Shown: positions 48,416 to 58,556, numbered from the stretch's first letter. The stretch is DNA of 60,925 nucleotides from Burkholderiaceae bacterium (GCA_019745005.1 JAIETO010000003.1:1-60925); one strand, 5' to 3'. A program made the numbers and translations. The notes: generated from the sequence alone by a model not told the origin.

Positions 48416-48616
48416 TTATCGAATGCCAGTGGGTTGAATAAGACCAAAATGGTGTGCGACTAGAATTAAGAGAAACAGGCTAATCGAGAACCCCACGCGA
48501 AACGCTAGTGCTTTGACAGTTCGGTTACTTTTTCCTTTGTCACGCATGAGATAAACCAATGCGGAACCTAGGCTCAAAAAAATGAGCAGGAACGCAATAG
48601 CGACAATAATTTTCAT
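48416..48616 (-). CDS. Twin-transmembrane-helix protein (DUF2909 type)
   Basis: 66 residues with two membrane helices (IIVAIAFLLIFLSLGSALVYLMRDKG and VGFSISLFLLILVAHHFGLI) joined by a basic loop. Found in reverse orientation between subunit III and surf1 in many Burkholderiales. Function unknown. Its promoter would lie in the 38-base gap shared with surf1. Confidence 0.9.
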   Translation of the reverse strand: MKIIVAIAFLLIFLSLGSALVYLMRDKGKSNRTVKALAFRVGFSISLFLLILVAHHFGLIQPTGIR

Positions 48617-48654
48617 AATAAGAATTTAGAAATGAAAGTGTCATTGTAAACCTT

Positions 48655-49365
48655 ATGAGATTTCAACTTCGTCTTATTCCTTTTGTTGTGACGGTTTTAC
48701 TTTGCGCCGTGGGCATCTCGCTTGGACAATGGCAGACGCAGCGGGCTGAGCAAAAAGAGGCAATGGCATTGCTTGCTGCTCAGCAAAGTCGATTACCACC
48801 AATCGCGTTGACAAGTCCGTTACCTGAAAATCTTCAAGTTGAACGGCGCGAACTTGTACTTGAAGGTGATTTCGTAAGCGAGTGGCCCTTGTACTTAGAT
48901 AATCGGCCGCATCACGGTGTTGCTGGGTTTTATGTGTTGATGCCATTTCGACTAAAAGGAAGTGAACTTCACGTGATGATTGTGCGTGGTTGGCAAGCAC
49001 GTAATCCCAACAATCGAACGAATCTTCCGACATTAAGAACACCATCCGAGACGTTACAAATCAGGGGCGTTGCACGGCAGCAGCTTGATAAAGTTTTGCA
49101 ATTGGGTACGCAGGAAGCTTATGCAAAAGCTGCGATAATTCAGAATGTGGATTTGAAGGAATTTCAGACGCAAACCAAACTGAGATTTGCAGATTTTTTT
49201 GTTGAACAAACTTCGCTAGTCGACGATGGTCTTCAGCGCGATTGGCTCAAACCTAGTGTAGGTGCAGATAAACACCGTGCCTACGCCTTTCAGTGGTATG
49301 CACTCGCCATCATGGCGCTTATTTTTTTTGTAGTAACAGGATTTCGACGTGGAAAAAACCAGTAA
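48655..49365 (+). CDS. SURF1 family haem a3 assembly protein
   Basis: 236 residues with one membrane helix at each end (FQLRLIPFVVTVLLCAVGISLGQWQ and AYAFQWYALAIMALIFFVVTGFR). Family motifs LGQWQTQRAEQKEAM, LDNRPHHGVAGFYVLMPFRL and MIVRGWQARN are clear. SURF1 helps place haem a in the oxidase active site. It overlaps the next gene by 17 bases. Confidence 0.95.
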   Translation: MRFQLRLIPFVVTVLLCAVGISLGQWQTQRAEQKEAMALLAAQQSRLPPIALTSPLPENLQVERRELVLEGDFVSEWPLYLDNRPHHGVAGFYVLMPFRLKGSELHVMIVRGWQARNPNNRTNLPTLRTPSETLQIRGVARQQLDKVLQLGTQEAYAKAAIIQNVDLKEFQTQTKLRFADFFVEQTSLVDDGLQRDWLKPSVGADKHRAYAFQWYALAIMALIFFVVTGFRRGKNQ

Positions 49366-49945
49366 CAATCAAACTAAAAAGGGTCGCTTAAAGTTATTTT
49401 TAGTGCTCGCCGTGTGTGCTGCGCCAATGATACTTTCGTATCTGACCTATTTTGTAATCAAGCCTAGCGGACGAACGAATTACGGAACAATTCTCGACCC
49501 GAGATCGTATCCCTTACCAAAACTTGGTGGGCACTTGCTTGGCGGCGATGCCAAAGAATTGGATGCCTACAAGGGAAAGTGGATCATGCTGCAGGTTGAT
49601 ACGGGTGATTGCAACGAGCGCTGCAAGAAGAAGTTGTATGACATGCGCCAATTGCGCACAGCGCAAGGCAAGGAAATGGAGCGTATCGAACGTGTCTGGT
49701 TGATTATCGACGATAGCCCAGTCGATACGGTTTTACTACGCGAATATGACGGTACAAGAATTTTGCGAGTTGATGGCGCACTCCTAAAGAAATGGCTCCC
49801 GACCGAACCAGGCACGGAGTTGAACGACCACATGTACATGATTGACCCGCTCGGTAATCTCATGATGCGTTTTCCGAAAGCTGCCGATCCGAACAAGATC
49901 AAGAAGGATATTTCCAAGCTATTGCGTGCGTCGGCGATTGGCTAA
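49349..49945 (+). CDS. Membrane-anchored SCO-like thioredoxin-fold protein of the cox cluster
   Basis: 198 residues, GTG start at 49349 behind AACAGGA, inside the surf1 3' end; no in-frame ATG fits. Anchor helix LKLFLVLAVCAAPMILSYLTYFVI, then a thioredoxin fold with GKWIMLQVDTGDCNERCKKKLYDMRQL. The CNERC pair matches the CxxxC copper site of SCO1, but it lacks the typical downstream His context (here LNDHMYMIDPLGNLMMRF). Relatives in Burkholderiales are often mis-named cytochrome oxidase subunit I. Probable role is copper or thiol handling during oxidase assembly. Confidence 0.85.
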   Translation: MEKTSNNQTKKGRLKLFLVLAVCAAPMILSYLTYFVIKPSGRTNYGTILDPRSYPLPKLGGHLLGGDAKELDAYKGKWIMLQVDTGDCNERCKKKLYDMRQLRTAQGKEMERIERVWLIIDDSPVDTVLLREYDGTRILRVDGALLKKWLPTEPGTELNDHMYMIDPLGNLMMRFPKAADPNKIKKDISKLLRASAIG

Positions 49946-49947
49946 TA

Positions 49948-51036
49948 ATGAAGCTTGTCATCCAACTCGCATTGATTGGTCTTACGGTCGCTTCATTGGT
50001 GCTGATACAACTCGCACTTGCGCGACGTGAAGACAAGTACAAAAAGCTCATCGCAATCACCGTTTTTTTGACCTTTGATTTGATCGTATTTGGTGCTTTT
50101 ACGCGGCTAACCGATTCAGGCTTGGGCTGTCCGGATTGGCCAGGTTGCTACGGTGAATCGAATCCTTTTCTTGCGCATGACGCTATTCACGCTGCGCATA
50201 CCGAGATGCCGACCGGCCCCGTGAGTTTGCGCAAAGCGTGGATAGAAATGATCCACCGCTATTTAGCGATGACGGTAGGTATTTTGATTGTCGTGCAAAT
50301 GGTCATGGCATGGGTTAAACGCGCGTCTATTCGACAGTCGCCATGGATGCCAACTTTTCTATTTTTTTTGGTCTGCGTGCAAGGGGCGTTTGGTGCGTGG
50401 ACGGTCACGCTCAAGTTACAACCAGTCATTGTGACCATCCATCTGGTATTGGGGATGGCGCTTCTAGCTTGTTTGGTCTGGTCGCATCAGTGGGAGCAAG
50501 GTGTTCCTCAGGTTTTGCTGCCGAAACCAAGCTTACTCAAGTGGCTTGCATCCGTATCGCTGTGCGTCGTTTTCATGCAACTCGCTCTAGGGGCGTGGGT
50601 GAGCACGAACTATGCGGCGCTCGCCTGTTTGGATTTCCCATTATGCCAAGGCGCATGGATCCCCGAGATGGATTTTGAGCATGGCTTTACGCTATGGCGA
50701 CAATTAGGCCAAAAAGCAAACGGTGAATATTTAACTTTTTCTGCCTTGGTAGCAATCCATTGGGTGCATAGGAATTTTGCGTTTCTCGTTGCTGCTTTGC
50801 TGTTATCGACCGCGTGGTCAGCGCGGAAATTGCCTGGGCTTCAGCAAGTGAGCTTAGCTCTGTTTGCGGTGCTTGGTATGCAATTCATGACGGGCCTAGC
50901 GACTATTTTCTTCTCATGGCCCTTGTCTATCGCTGTTCTGCACAATGCAGGTGCCGCACTCTTAGTGTCTCTGTTGTGCGTGTTAAACTTCCGTGTTTTC
51001 CGCGGCGCCCAAGTAACAAGCCCGCAAGTTAGTTAA
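49948..51036 (+). CDS. ctaA: Haem A synthase CtaA (Cox15)
   Basis: 362 residues, eight membrane helices. It oxidises haem O to haem A. Motifs: [21 protein letters not shown] near the start, [18 protein letters not shown] with the first haem His, [62 protein letters not shown] and [14 protein letters not shown]. Three bases after the SCO-like gene. Confidence 0.96.
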   Translation: MKLVIQLALIGLTVASLVLIQLALARREDKYKKLIAITVFLTFDLIVFGAFTRLTDSGLGCPDWPGCYGESNPFLAHDAIHAAHTEMPTGPVSLRKAWIEMIHRYLAMTVGILIVVQMVMAWVKRASIRQSPWMPTFLFFLVCVQGAFGAWTVTLKLQPVIVTIHLVLGMALLACLVWSHQWEQGVPQVLLPKPSLLKWLASVSLCVVFMQLALGAWVSTNYAALACLDFPLCQGAWIPEMDFEHGFTLWRQLGQKANGEYLTFSALVAIHWVHRNFAFLVAALLLSTAWSARKLPGLQQVSLALFAVLGMQFMTGLATIFFSWPLSIAVLHNAGAALLVSLLCVLNFRVFRGAQVTSPQVS

Positions 51037-51074
51037 TACGTACTTTAATCAGTAAGACCGTTAATAAGCAATTC

Positions 51075-51959
51075 ATGACCACACTCAGCCTAGCTCCCAA
51101 TCGTTTCGCGCAATACTGGGCGCTGACCAAGCCACGCGTTACGCAACTGGCTGTATTTTGCGCCGTGATCGGCATGTTTTTAGCCACGCCAACCCTACCA
51201 GATTGGCCTACTGTGCTCGCCGCCACGGCTGGCATTTGGCTGCTGGCTGGTGCGGCATTTGCGGTTAATTGCTTAGTGGAGCGCGAGATCGATTCACGCA
51301 TGGCACGCACTGCGCGCCGCCCTAGCGCTCAAGGTGAAATCACCGCGCAGCAAATTCTCTTGTTTTCGGGTGCCATTGGCGGTATCGGCATGTGGGTGCT
51401 GAACACTTTTGTGAATCCGCTGACGATGTGGCTCACGTTTGCCACTTTTGTTGGGTACGCTGTCATTTACACGATTATTTTGAAGCCCTCGACGCCGCAG
51501 AATATCGTCATCGGTGGCTTATCAGGGGCAATGCCGCCCGCCTTAGGATGGGCAGCGATTGCAAATGACGTACCGATGCAAGCTTGGTTGTTAGTGTTGA
51601 TCATTTTCGTTTGGACACCGCCGCATTTCTGGGCTTTGGCCATGTACCGGCGAGATGACTATGCGAAATCTGGGCTACCGATGCTTCCTATCACCCATGG
51701 TGGCGAATTCACCCGATTCCATATTTGGCTGTATACGATTGCTTTGTTTGCTACGACCATGTTGCCGTTTGCAGTGCAAATGAGTGGGCTGATCTACTTA
51801 ATCTCGGCGGTTCTTCTCGGTTTGATCTTCTTGTGGTTTTCTTGGCAAATCTACCGGTCTTATAACGACATATTGGCGCGTAAAACGTTTGCCTTCTCCA
51901 TTATTTACTTGGCTCTGCTTTTTGCCGCGCTGCTGATTGATCACTACATTAAGTTATGA
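51075..51959 (+). CDS. ctaB: Protohaem IX farnesyltransferase (haem O synthase)
   Basis: 294 residues, UbiA prenyltransferase superfamily, nine helices. Adds farnesyl to haem b, giving haem O, the substrate of CtaA just upstream. First Asp-rich-type motif [19 protein letters not shown], and [28 protein letters not shown] with the second conserved site. Its stop overlaps the next start as ATGA. Confidence 0.97.
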   Translation: MTTLSLAPNRFAQYWALTKPRVTQLAVFCAVIGMFLATPTLPDWPTVLAATAGIWLLAGAAFAVNCLVEREIDSRMARTARRPSAQGEITAQQILLFSGAIGGIGMWVLNTFVNPLTMWLTFATFVGYAVIYTIILKPSTPQNIVIGGLSGAMPPALGWAAIANDVPMQAWLLVLIIFVWTPPHFWALAMYRRDDYAKSGLPMLPITHGGEFTRFHIWLYTIALFATTMLPFAVQMSGLIYLISAVLLGLIFLWFSWQIYRSYNDILARKTFAFSIIYLALLFAALLIDHYIKL

Positions 51960-52606
51960 ACCTAGCTCTTAATTTGAATTGGGCAACACTATCGCCTCGC
52001 ATAAAAAGTGCAGTTATGGCGATCTTGTTACCGCTCGCAATTGCCGTAACAGTTGGTGTTGGTCTAAGCGCCTGTTCTAATCCAAGTGAGCAATTTCAGA
52101 ATACGGATCTGACGGGACTCGACTATGCAAAAGATTTTGCGCTGACCGACCACAATGGTAAGCCTCGCACCTTAGCTGATTTCAAAGGCAAAATTGTCGT
52201 GATATTTTTTGGCTTTACGCAGTGCCCCGATGTGTGTCCGACCACGATGGCAGAAATGGCGGGCGTGATGAAGCAACTTGAGCCAGATGCGGAAAAAGTG
52301 CAGGTGCTTTTCGTGACAGTTGATCCTGAGCGCGATACGCAAGCCTTGTTAGCTGCCTACGTCCCCAATTTTGATTCCCGTTTTTTGGGGCTTTACGGCG
52401 ATAAAGCGGCAACCGATAAAGTAGCGAAAGAGTTTAAAGTCTTTTATCAAAAGGTGCCCGGAAAAACCCCAGAAAGCTACACCGTAGATCATACGGCGGG
52501 TAGTTATGTGTTTGATCAACAAGGCAGAATTCGGCTGTTTTTGCGGCATGGGCAGGCAGGAAGTGCTGAGATGATCACGCATGACTTAAAACTGCTACTC
52601 AAGTAA
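51956..52606 (+). CDS. SCO1/SenC family copper chaperone
   Basis: 216 residues. N-terminal hydrophobic segment ending in a lipobox ([12 protein letters not shown]), so probably a lipoprotein on the periplasmic face. The thioredoxin fold has the copper site [19 protein letters not shown] and the His in [21 protein letters not shown]. It delivers copper to the CuA centre of subunit II. It overlaps ctaB (ATGA). Last gene of the haem/copper part of the cluster. Confidence 0.95.
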   Translation: MNLALNLNWATLSPRIKSAVMAILLPLAIAVTVGVGLSACSNPSEQFQNTDLTGLDYAKDFALTDHNGKPRTLADFKGKIVVIFFGFTQCPDVCPTTMAEMAGVMKQLEPDAEKVQVLFVTVDPERDTQALLAAYVPNFDSRFLGLYGDKAATDKVAKEFKVFYQKVPGKTPESYTVDHTAGSYVFDQQGRIRLFLRHGQAGSAEMITHDLKLLLK

Positions 52607-52649
52607 GTGACCGTGCGCTCTAGCCTTTCTAAAGCACGCCGACAACCAA

Positions 52650-52889
52650 ATTCCATTTCTAAAGCTATCGTGTCGATGTTGCCTTCGCCTTGCCGTGCTG
52701 CAGCACTGCATGCGACTCGCCGTCTAGACACAATTGAAGAGACCTCTGCACAACTGTAGCGAGCGGTCGAAGTTCGGTTCGAGAAGCGCACCTGTACGAC
52801 TGTACAGCGAGCACGGTAGCCGGAGTCGCAGAACCGAAATTCGGGCGCGCAGTAAGTTGTGCAGAGGTCTCTTGAATTGGACATGGAAT
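52650..52889. repeat. Palindromic ATTTCTAAAG-type extragenic repeat, copy 3, split by an insertion
   Basis: Left part (52650 to about 52738) starts ATTCCATTTCTAAAGC and matches the 25337 copy closely. Right part (52872-52889) TTGAATTGGACATGGAAT supplies the other end. Between them sits the 133-bp palindromic element. Removing it and one TTGAA restores a continuous element. Confidence 0.82.
52739..52871. mobile_element. 133-bp palindromic element, copy 3, inserted in another repeat
   Basis: Ends GAGACCTCTGCACAACT and the complement AGTTGTGCAGAGGTCTC (perfect apart from the innermost base). The arms remain largely complementary for about 42 bases. TTGAA lies directly outside both ends (52734-52738 and 52872-52876), consistent with a 5-bp target duplication. 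Freshest copy in the window. No coding capacity. Confidence 0.85.
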
Positions 52890-52900
52890 AAGTAGGCATA

Positions 52901-52928
52901 AAAAAAGCACTCCGAAAAGTGCTTTTTT
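52901..52928. terminator. Bidirectional terminator between the SCO gene and rpoH
   Basis: Stem AAAAAGCACT / AGTGCTTTTT with loop CCGAAA. It has A's before and T's after, so it serves rpoH on the minus strand (stop 52950) and transcription from the oxidase side. Confidence 0.9.
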
Positions 52929-52949
52929 ATTGTCCAAAAACCGTCTTGT

Positions 52950-53849
52950 TTAGGAAAAATCGGCCAGTGTCGTTTTCATTTTCTTCAGTGCGGCGACTTC
53001 GATTTGCCGAATACGCTCTGCAGATACACCATATTCATCGGCCAGTTCGTGCAAAGTCGCGCCGGAACCATCGTCATTTTTTAACCACCGCGCCTCGATC
53101 ACGTGACGTGAGCGAGCATCAAGTTTCGCCAAAGCGGACTCAATACCAGTGCTCTGTAAGCGGTCAAATTGCTGCGCTTCGATAATTTGCGTTGGTTCAT
53201 CTACCTCGGTTTTGAGATAGGCAATCGGTGCAAACGTATCATCATCGTCGTCACTAGGCGCATCTAAAGTGATGTCACGGCCTGATAAACGCATTTCCAT
53301 TTCAATCACTTCTTCGCGCTTCACGTCTAACTTCTTCGCGAGAGATTGAATTTGGGTTTGCGACATCGAATCCAGACCTTCTTTATGGCTACGCAAATTA
53401 AAGAACAACTTGCGCTGTGCTTTAGTGGTTGCCACTTTCACTAGGCGCCAGTTCTTTAAAATGTACTCGTGCATTTCCGCTTTAATCCAGTGCATGGCAT
53501 ACGAAACCAAGCGCACACCCTGATCAGGATCGAAGCGTTTTACGGCTTTCATCAAGCCAATATTGCCTTCTTGAATTAAGTCGGCATGTGGCAAGCCGTA
53601 GCCCAAATAGCCACGTGCGATCGAAACGACCAAGCGAAGATGTGACATAACCATTTGTTGCGCTGCGCTTAAGTCATTGTTGTTACGCAAACGTGTTGCC
53701 AAGTCAATTTCTTGCTCGGCGGTCAACATTGGTAAACGATTGACGGCAGAAATATAGGCGTCGATATTGCCTAAACTACCTGTGAAGCCCAATACCATTG
53801 CGGTATTGTCGGATGCCAAGTTCATATTCATTGTCGCACTGCTGGTCAT
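52950..53849 (-). CDS. rpoH: RNA polymerase heat-shock sigma factor RpoH (sigma-32)
   Basis: 299 residues. Region 1.2/2 core: LTAEQEIDLATRLRNNNDLSAAQQMVMSHLRLVVSIARGYLGYGLPHADLIQEGNIGLMKAVKRFDP. The sigma-32-specific RpoH box QRKLFFNLR is present, then region 4 with LHELADEYGVSAERIRQIEVAALKKMK. AGGAGTACCAA precedes the ATG. A CIRCE element stands 80 bases upstream, so transcription is probably controlled by HrcA as well. Monocistronic, with its own terminator. Confidence 0.97.
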   Translation of the reverse strand: MTSSATMNMNLASDNTAMVLGFTGSLGNIDAYISAVNRLPMLTAEQEIDLATRLRNNNDLSAAQQMVMSHLRLVVSIARGYLGYGLPHADLIQEGNIGLMKAVKRFDPDQGVRLVSYAMHWIKAEMHEYILKNWRLVKVATTKAQRKLFFNLRSHKEGLDSMSQTQIQSLAKKLDVKREEVIEMEMRLSGRDITLDAPSDDDDDTFAPIAYLKTEVDEPTQIIEAQQFDRLQSTGIESALAKLDARSRHVIEARWLKNDDGSGATLHELADEYGVSAERIRQIEVAALKKMKTTLADFS

Positions 53850-53928
53850 TTGGTACTCCTATTCTGCAAAACATCAAAGCGATCGAAATACAGATTTTTG
53901 CTGATGTTATTCGGTTCAGGGGTAAATA

Positions 53929-53955
53929 TTAGCACTCTACTGCGTTGAGTGCTAA
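53929..53955. promoter_or_regulatory. CIRCE element (HrcA operator) upstream of rpoH
   Basis: TTAGCACTC, 9-base spacer, GAGTGCTAA: an exact match to the CIRCE consensus in both 9-base arms and in spacing. It lies 80-106 bases upstream of the rpoH start, on the promoter side. HrcA binding here would couple the HrcA and sigma-32 heat-shock circuits. Confidence 0.93.
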
Positions 53956-54189
53956 TAATCATAAATTATAAGTTAAATACCTTGTGAAAGCTTTTGCGTA
54001 AAAGTAACGCTTTTTGTACGGATGCTTATTCTTTGAGTGTTTCTACGCAGAAAAGTTTCATGCTTGGCGAAGTCGACTTGTAGTCAACTCCGAACAAGTC
54101 TGTTCTTTGGCACCGTTTTAAACCCATGTGCAAAATCATTCTGTGCGTTGCTGCACATGGTGGAGCCCTGTGTGGGCTGCAACTACGCA
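53956..54189. other. Gap between ftsX end and rpoH promoter
   Basis: Holds a 63-codon minus-strand frame (54026-54217) that overlaps ftsX and has no ribosome site; I do not accept it as a gene. A weak stem AGCCC/GGGCT lies near 54165 without a T-run. Nothing else recognised. Confidence 0.4.
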
Positions 54190-55104
54190 TTAACGGGTGC
54201 GTTGAAGTTGCCGCCAAGCTGATAGAAACGCGCCTAGCAAGCCCAGCCCTAGGCTAACGATCAGTAAAATCGCGCTGGGAAGCATCGCCAAGGGGCGTAA
54301 TTGAAAATCTGAGCCGTACAGTTTTACAAAATCAGCGATGGCTGTATTCAAAGGGCCTAAACCAAGCGCGATCCCGCCTAAGGCCAATGCACAGGCGAGT
54401 AGGCCTAAACCAGCGCCGGTGTAGTAATACGGTTGCCTGATAAAGCTATTGGTTGCACCTAGAAGTCGGCTTACGGCAATTTCTGCTTGATGCGACATCA
54501 CTTGCAAGCGCGTTGCATTAAAAACCACCACGATCACAACTATTCCCAAGGTAAGCGCTAGAAAAATGAGTCCAACTTGTAATATTTGCACAAATGCTGA
54601 TAAACGATTCACCCATGCCGAATCGACTTGCACCAAATCAACATCGCTAATCTTCTTCAGTCGTTCCATTAGAGCGGGGATCCGTACCGCATCTTCCGCA
54701 TTGAGCGATATCACATACGCGTCCGGTAAGGGGTTATTTCCCAGGGTGGCGAGCAATTCGGCGAGATCGGAGCTTCCTTCCATGTCAGCCAGCGCTTTTT
54801 CTTTTGGAGTGAAGCGCAGGCTCGCTGTCACATTCAGCTCTTTTAATGATTGCTTAATTGGCCCTGCCGCCGCATTGGCCGCACCGCGAGTGCTTGTAGT
54901 TTTAAGGAAAACGCTGACTTCGGGATTAATCGCGAGTTGCTTCGCGACCGGACGAATGTTGTCGATCAGCGTTAAGCCAGCGATTGGTAGAGCAAGCGCG
55001 ATGGCGACGACCAATACGTTAAACAAGAAATTACCAGGACCGGCGCGTACGTGAGACGCTGCGACCTTGATCGCGTGCGCATGCTGTCTGAGCCAAAGAT
55101 TCAT
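54190..55104 (-). CDS. ftsX: Cell division ABC transporter permease FtsX
   Basis: 304 residues from ATG 55104, which overlaps the ftsE stop as ATGA. Four membrane helices: FLFNVLVVAIALALPIAGLTL, FVQILQVGLIFLALTLGIVVIVVVFNATRLQV, GLGLLACALALGGIALGLGPL and LPSAILLIVSLGLGLLGAFLSAW. A large periplasmic loop between the first two would activate cell-wall amidases via EnvC-type partners. Works with FtsE at the division site. Confidence 0.95.
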   Translation of the reverse strand: MNLWLRQHAHAIKVAASHVRAGPGNFLFNVLVVAIALALPIAGLTLIDNIRPVAKQLAINPEVSVFLKTTSTRGAANAAAGPIKQSLKELNVTASLRFTPKEKALADMEGSSDLAELLATLGNNPLPDAYVISLNAEDAVRIPALMERLKKISDVDLVQVDSAWVNRLSAFVQILQVGLIFLALTLGIVVIVVVFNATRLQVMSHQAEIAVSRLLGATNSFIRQPYYYTGAGLGLLACALALGGIALGLGPLNTAIADFVKLYGSDFQLRPLAMLPSAILLIVSLGLGLLGAFLSAWRQLQRTR

Positions 55105-55799
55105 GATTGTCTCCCCGTCGCTGGTGGCGCCTGCATGGCAGATTCCCACGTCTTGCTGATGCTGCCCCGATTCAGAAAGATGACCCGACTCGATTGTTCA
55201 AACAAATGATCGTCATGGCTAGAGATAATGCAGGTCACACCAGCACTTTGAAACGCTTTCAGCGTAGAAATAACGAGTTGGGCATTCTCTTTGTCGAGAA
55301 ATGCGGTAGGTTCATCGGCCAAAATCACTTCGGGCCGATTCACTATCGCCCGTGCGATGGCCACCCGTTGCTGTTCGCCACCAGATAAAGAAAGGGGAGA
55401 TTGACGTTCCCGTCCCGCTAGATTAACCCGCTCCAGCGCGACCAAGGCGCGCGCCTTTGCTTCATGCGCAGACGCACCAACCACAGTCATGGGCAACATC
55501 ACGTTTTCCAAAATATTTCGATCAGCGAGCAAAGCATGGTCTTGCAAAATCAGGCCAAGTCGACGGCGAAAGTAAGGCAAGCTGCTAGACTTCAATTTGC
55601 CGATGTCTTGCCCATTAAAACTCACCGTTCCTGAGCTAGGTTTCTCGATACCGGCAATCAGCTTTAACAACGTCGATTTACCTGCGCCAGAGGGTCCCGC
55701 CAAAAATATCAATTCGCCAGAGTTGATTTCCAACGAGATGTCCAGCAATGCGGGTGCATCGTTGGCATAGACCTTACTGACTGCATGAAATTTAATCAT
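55101..55799 (-). CDS. ftsE: Cell division ATP-binding protein FtsE
   Basis: 232 residues. ABC ATPase: Walker [16 protein letters not shown]-loop [12 protein letters not shown], signature [15 protein letters not shown], Walker [14 protein letters not shown], switch His in [12 protein letters not shown]-terminus [25 protein letters not shown] is that of FtsE. Located 38 bases downstream of ftsY and coupled to ftsX, the conserved ftsY-ftsE-ftsX order. Confidence 0.97.
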   Translation of the reverse strand: MIKFHAVSKVYANDAPALLDISLEINSGELIFLAGPSGAGKSTLLKLIAGIEKPSSGTVSFNGQDIGKLKSSSLPYFRRRLGLILQDHALLADRNILENVMLPMTVVGASAHEAKARALVALERVNLAGRERQSPLSLSGGEQQRVAIARAIVNRPEVILADEPTAFLDKENAQLVISTLKAFQSAGVTCIISSHDDHLFEQSSRVIFLNRGSISKTWESAMQAPPATGRQS

Positions 55800-55837
55800 G
55801 GGGAATCGTCGGCTCCAGTGAATAAATTGTTTTCGTT

Positions 55838-56851
55838 TTACGCACCAAGCAAAGCATCGACAAACTCTCCCGCATTGAAGGCCTGCAAATCTTCAATTTG
55901 CTCACCAACGCCAATAAAGTAAACGGGTATAGGACGCGTCTTGGCAATTGCCGCTAGCACACCGCCTTTTGCTGTTCCATCGAGTTTAGTGATGATTAAG
56001 CCCGTGAGCCCAAGCGCATCATCAAAGGCTTTCACTTGTGCTAAGGCATTTTGGCCCGTATTGCCGTCGATCACCAACAGAACTTCGTGCGGCGCAGTGC
56101 TTAGGCCTTTCGCAATCACGCGTCTGATTTTTTTGAGTTCTTCCATCAAGTGCAGTTGTGTAGGAAGACGGCCTGCTGTATCCACCATCACCACGTTGAT
56201 GCCGCGTGCCGTGGCCGAAGCGACGGCGTCAAACGCCACTGCTGCGGGGTCCCCAGATTCCTGCGCGATGACCGTAATCCCATTGCGGTCGCCCCACACG
56301 CTCAACTGTTCACGCGCCGCAGCGCGGAAGGTGTCACCCGCCGCTAACAACACGGTTTGCTGGTGTTTCTGTAAATGCTTGGCTAACTTGCCGATCGTGG
56401 TGGTTTTGCCCGCGCCGTTCACGCCCGTAATCATCATCACCAAAGGTTGGAATCGTCCTAGCTCCAAGGGTTTTTGCAGCGGCGATAACATCGCAAGTAA
56501 CAGACGTTTAAGCGCAAGGCGCACTTGTTCGGCGTCTGTTAAGTTCTCATCCTTTACAACGCGTTTTAAGCTTGTCAGCAAAAATTCCGTTGCCTCCACG
56601 CCCGCATCCGAGGTGAGCAAGGCAGCTTCAAGTTCTTCGTATAAATCTTCATCGATTTTTGCACCGACAAAGAGACGAGAAAAGTTGCTAGAAGTTTTTG
56701 CTAAACCAATCTTTAAGCGCGAAATCCATGAGCTTTTTGGCGCAGTTGCCGCGTCAGTTTCTGCCTTTGCAGGTGGCTGCGTCGCTGTGTTTGATGTTGC
56801 CGTTAAATCAGGCGTGTCGACTGGAGGCTTTTTCTTAAAAAAACTGAACAT
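55838..56851 (-). CDS. ftsY: Signal recognition particle receptor FtsY
   Basis: 337 residues. GTPase that docks the signal recognition particle to the membrane. A short acidic/Ala-rich A domain, then the N domain (RLKIGLAKTSSNFSRLFVGAKIDEDLYEELEAALL) and G domain: G1 GVNGAGKTTTIGKLA, DTFRAAAREQL, G3 VDTAGRLPTQ, G4 ITKLDGTAKGG. The A domain is short compared with that of Escherichia coli. Divergent from rsmD, 100 bases apart. Confidence 0.97.
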   Translation of the reverse strand: MFSFFKKKPPVDTPDLTATSNTATQPPAKAETDAATAPKSSWISRLKIGLAKTSSNFSRLFVGAKIDEDLYEELEAALLTSDAGVEATEFLLTSLKRVVKDENLTDAEQVRLALKRLLLAMLSPLQKPLELGRFQPLVMMITGVNGAGKTTTIGKLAKHLQKHQQTVLLAAGDTFRAAAREQLSVWGDRNGITVIAQESGDPAAVAFDAVASATARGINVVMVDTAGRLPTQLHLMEELKKIRRVIAKGLSTAPHEVLLVIDGNTGQNALAQVKAFDDALGLTGLIITKLDGTAKGGVLAAIAKTRPIPVYFIGVGEQIEDLQAFNAGEFVDALLGA

Positions 56852-56951
56852 CGATATGGGCTTTGGAAGAGTGGTCTGCGGGTTAAAATGCTGTCATTCT
56901 AACAGACGCACAGATGCATTTTTATGCTGAGGAAAAGGTAAGTTTTAAGAC

Positions 56952-57635
56952 ATGTCAAAGCCAACAAAAAAAGCCACCACCCCACGTCAACCCGTGCATG
57001 GACGCCAACATCGCCACCAAGTACGTATTATTGGCGGACAGTGGAAGCGTACTGTCTTGGACGTGATTACCGCAGAAGGTCTGCGTCCCACACCAGATCG
57101 AGTGCGTGAAACCTTGTTTAATTGGCTGAATCATCAACTCCATAGCAATTGGCTGGGCGTTACCTGTCTCGATTTATTTGCAGGCAGTGGCGCCTTGGGT
57201 TTTGAAGCGGCGAGCCGAGGCGCAGAAAAGGTCGTCATGGTTGAAGTAGCCGGCGCTGCATGCCAACAATTGCACGACGTCTGCACAAAGCTGCAAGCCA
57301 CCCAAGTTCAGATCAAACGTGCAGACGCAAATCGAGTGCTTCCGCAAATGCAAGCGGCCGGCGAAAAATTTGATGTGATTTTTCTTGACCCACCCTTTGG
57401 TAAGGATAGCCTGGCGACACTTTTGCCTGCTTGTTTGCCGCTATTAAAGCCCAATGGCTTGCTGTATGCCGAATCCGAATTGCCGCTCCATTTGCCAAAA
57501 GAGACCACCATGCGCGACGATTTGCCTTGGTGCGCAGGATGGGAGCTATTGCGTGCTGATCAAGCTGGCTTGGTGCATTTCCATCTGTTGCGCGCAAGTC
57601 GCCCTGCGCTAGACGGTACAGAAATTAAGGCATAA
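56952..57635 (+). CDS. rsmD: 16S rRNA (guanine(966)-N(2))-methyltransferase RsmD
   Basis: 227 residues. Basic N-terminal tail (KPTKKATTPRQPVHGRQHRHQ), then VRIIGGQWKRTVLDVITAEGLRPTPDRVRETLFNWL, SAM motif CLDLFAGSGALGFEAASRGA, VMVEVAGAACQQL and the catalytic DPPF in DVIFLDPPFGKDSL. Typical gene pair rsmD-coaD follows. Confidence 0.96.
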   Translation: MSKPTKKATTPRQPVHGRQHRHQVRIIGGQWKRTVLDVITAEGLRPTPDRVRETLFNWLNHQLHSNWLGVTCLDLFAGSGALGFEAASRGAEKVVMVEVAGAACQQLHDVCTKLQATQVQIKRADANRVLPQMQAAGEKFDVIFLDPPFGKDSLATLLPACLPLLKPNGLLYAESELPLHLPKETTMRDDLPWCAGWELLRADQAGLVHFHLLRASRPALDGTEIKA

Positions 57636-57771
57636 TGCGGCTTCCGGAGGACTTTAACAATTGTTTATACCTATTTCAGGCCACCCGGTTTACATTTTCG
57701 GCTTAACCGCAATGACCCGTTCGCGCCAAATATTGATCTTTTGACCTAACCAAGAAAACCAAGGAATTAAC

Positions 57772-58257
57772 ATGGTGACAGCCGTATACCCAGGAACATT
57801 TGATCCGCTAACGCGTGGGCATGAAGATTTGGTGCGCCGAGCGTCGGGTTTATTCGATACTTTGGTAGTGGGTGTGGCAGACAGCAAGAACAAAAAACCT
57901 TTTTTTAGCCTAGACGAGCGACTGACGATTGCCAACGAAGTCTTGGGCCATTACCCCAATGTGCGCGTGGAAAGTTTTTCTGGTTTGTTGAAAGATTTTG
58001 TGCGAAAAAATGACGCCCGCGTGATCGTGCGTGGCTTACGCGCCGTTTCGGACTTTGAATACGAATTTCAAATGGCAGGGATGAATCGTTATCTGTTGCC
58101 TGATGTTGAAACACTGTTTCTTACACCGTCTGACCAATATCAATTTATCTCAGGCACCATCGTGCGTGAGATTGCCATGTTAGGTGGCGATGTCTCGAAG
58201 TTTGTTTTCCCTTCGGTGGATAAGTGGCTGAAACAAAAAATTGCCAACTTGGGATAA
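57772..58257 (+). CDS. coaD: Phosphopantetheine adenylyltransferase CoaD
   Basis: 161 residues. Penultimate step of coenzyme A synthesis. Nucleotidyltransferase motif [19 protein letters not shown], then [42 protein letters not shown] and [23 protein letters not shown], all as in known CoaD. 136 bases after rsmD and 6 bases before the ferredoxin gene. Confidence 0.97.
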   Translation: MVTAVYPGTFDPLTRGHEDLVRRASGLFDTLVVGVADSKNKKPFFSLDERLTIANEVLGHYPNVRVESFSGLLKDFVRKNDARVIVRGLRAVSDFEYEFQMAGMNRYLLPDVETLFLTPSDQYQFISGTIVREIAMLGGDVSKFVFPSVDKWLKQKIANLG

Positions 58258-58527
<270 letters not shown>

Positions 58528-58556
58528 TTTGCATACCCCTAGTAGCATTATCTCAA

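Noticed and set aside
54026-54217. 63-codon minus-strand frame after ftsX
   Set aside because: Overlaps ftsX, no ribosome site, Cys/His/Pro-rich random-looking composition.
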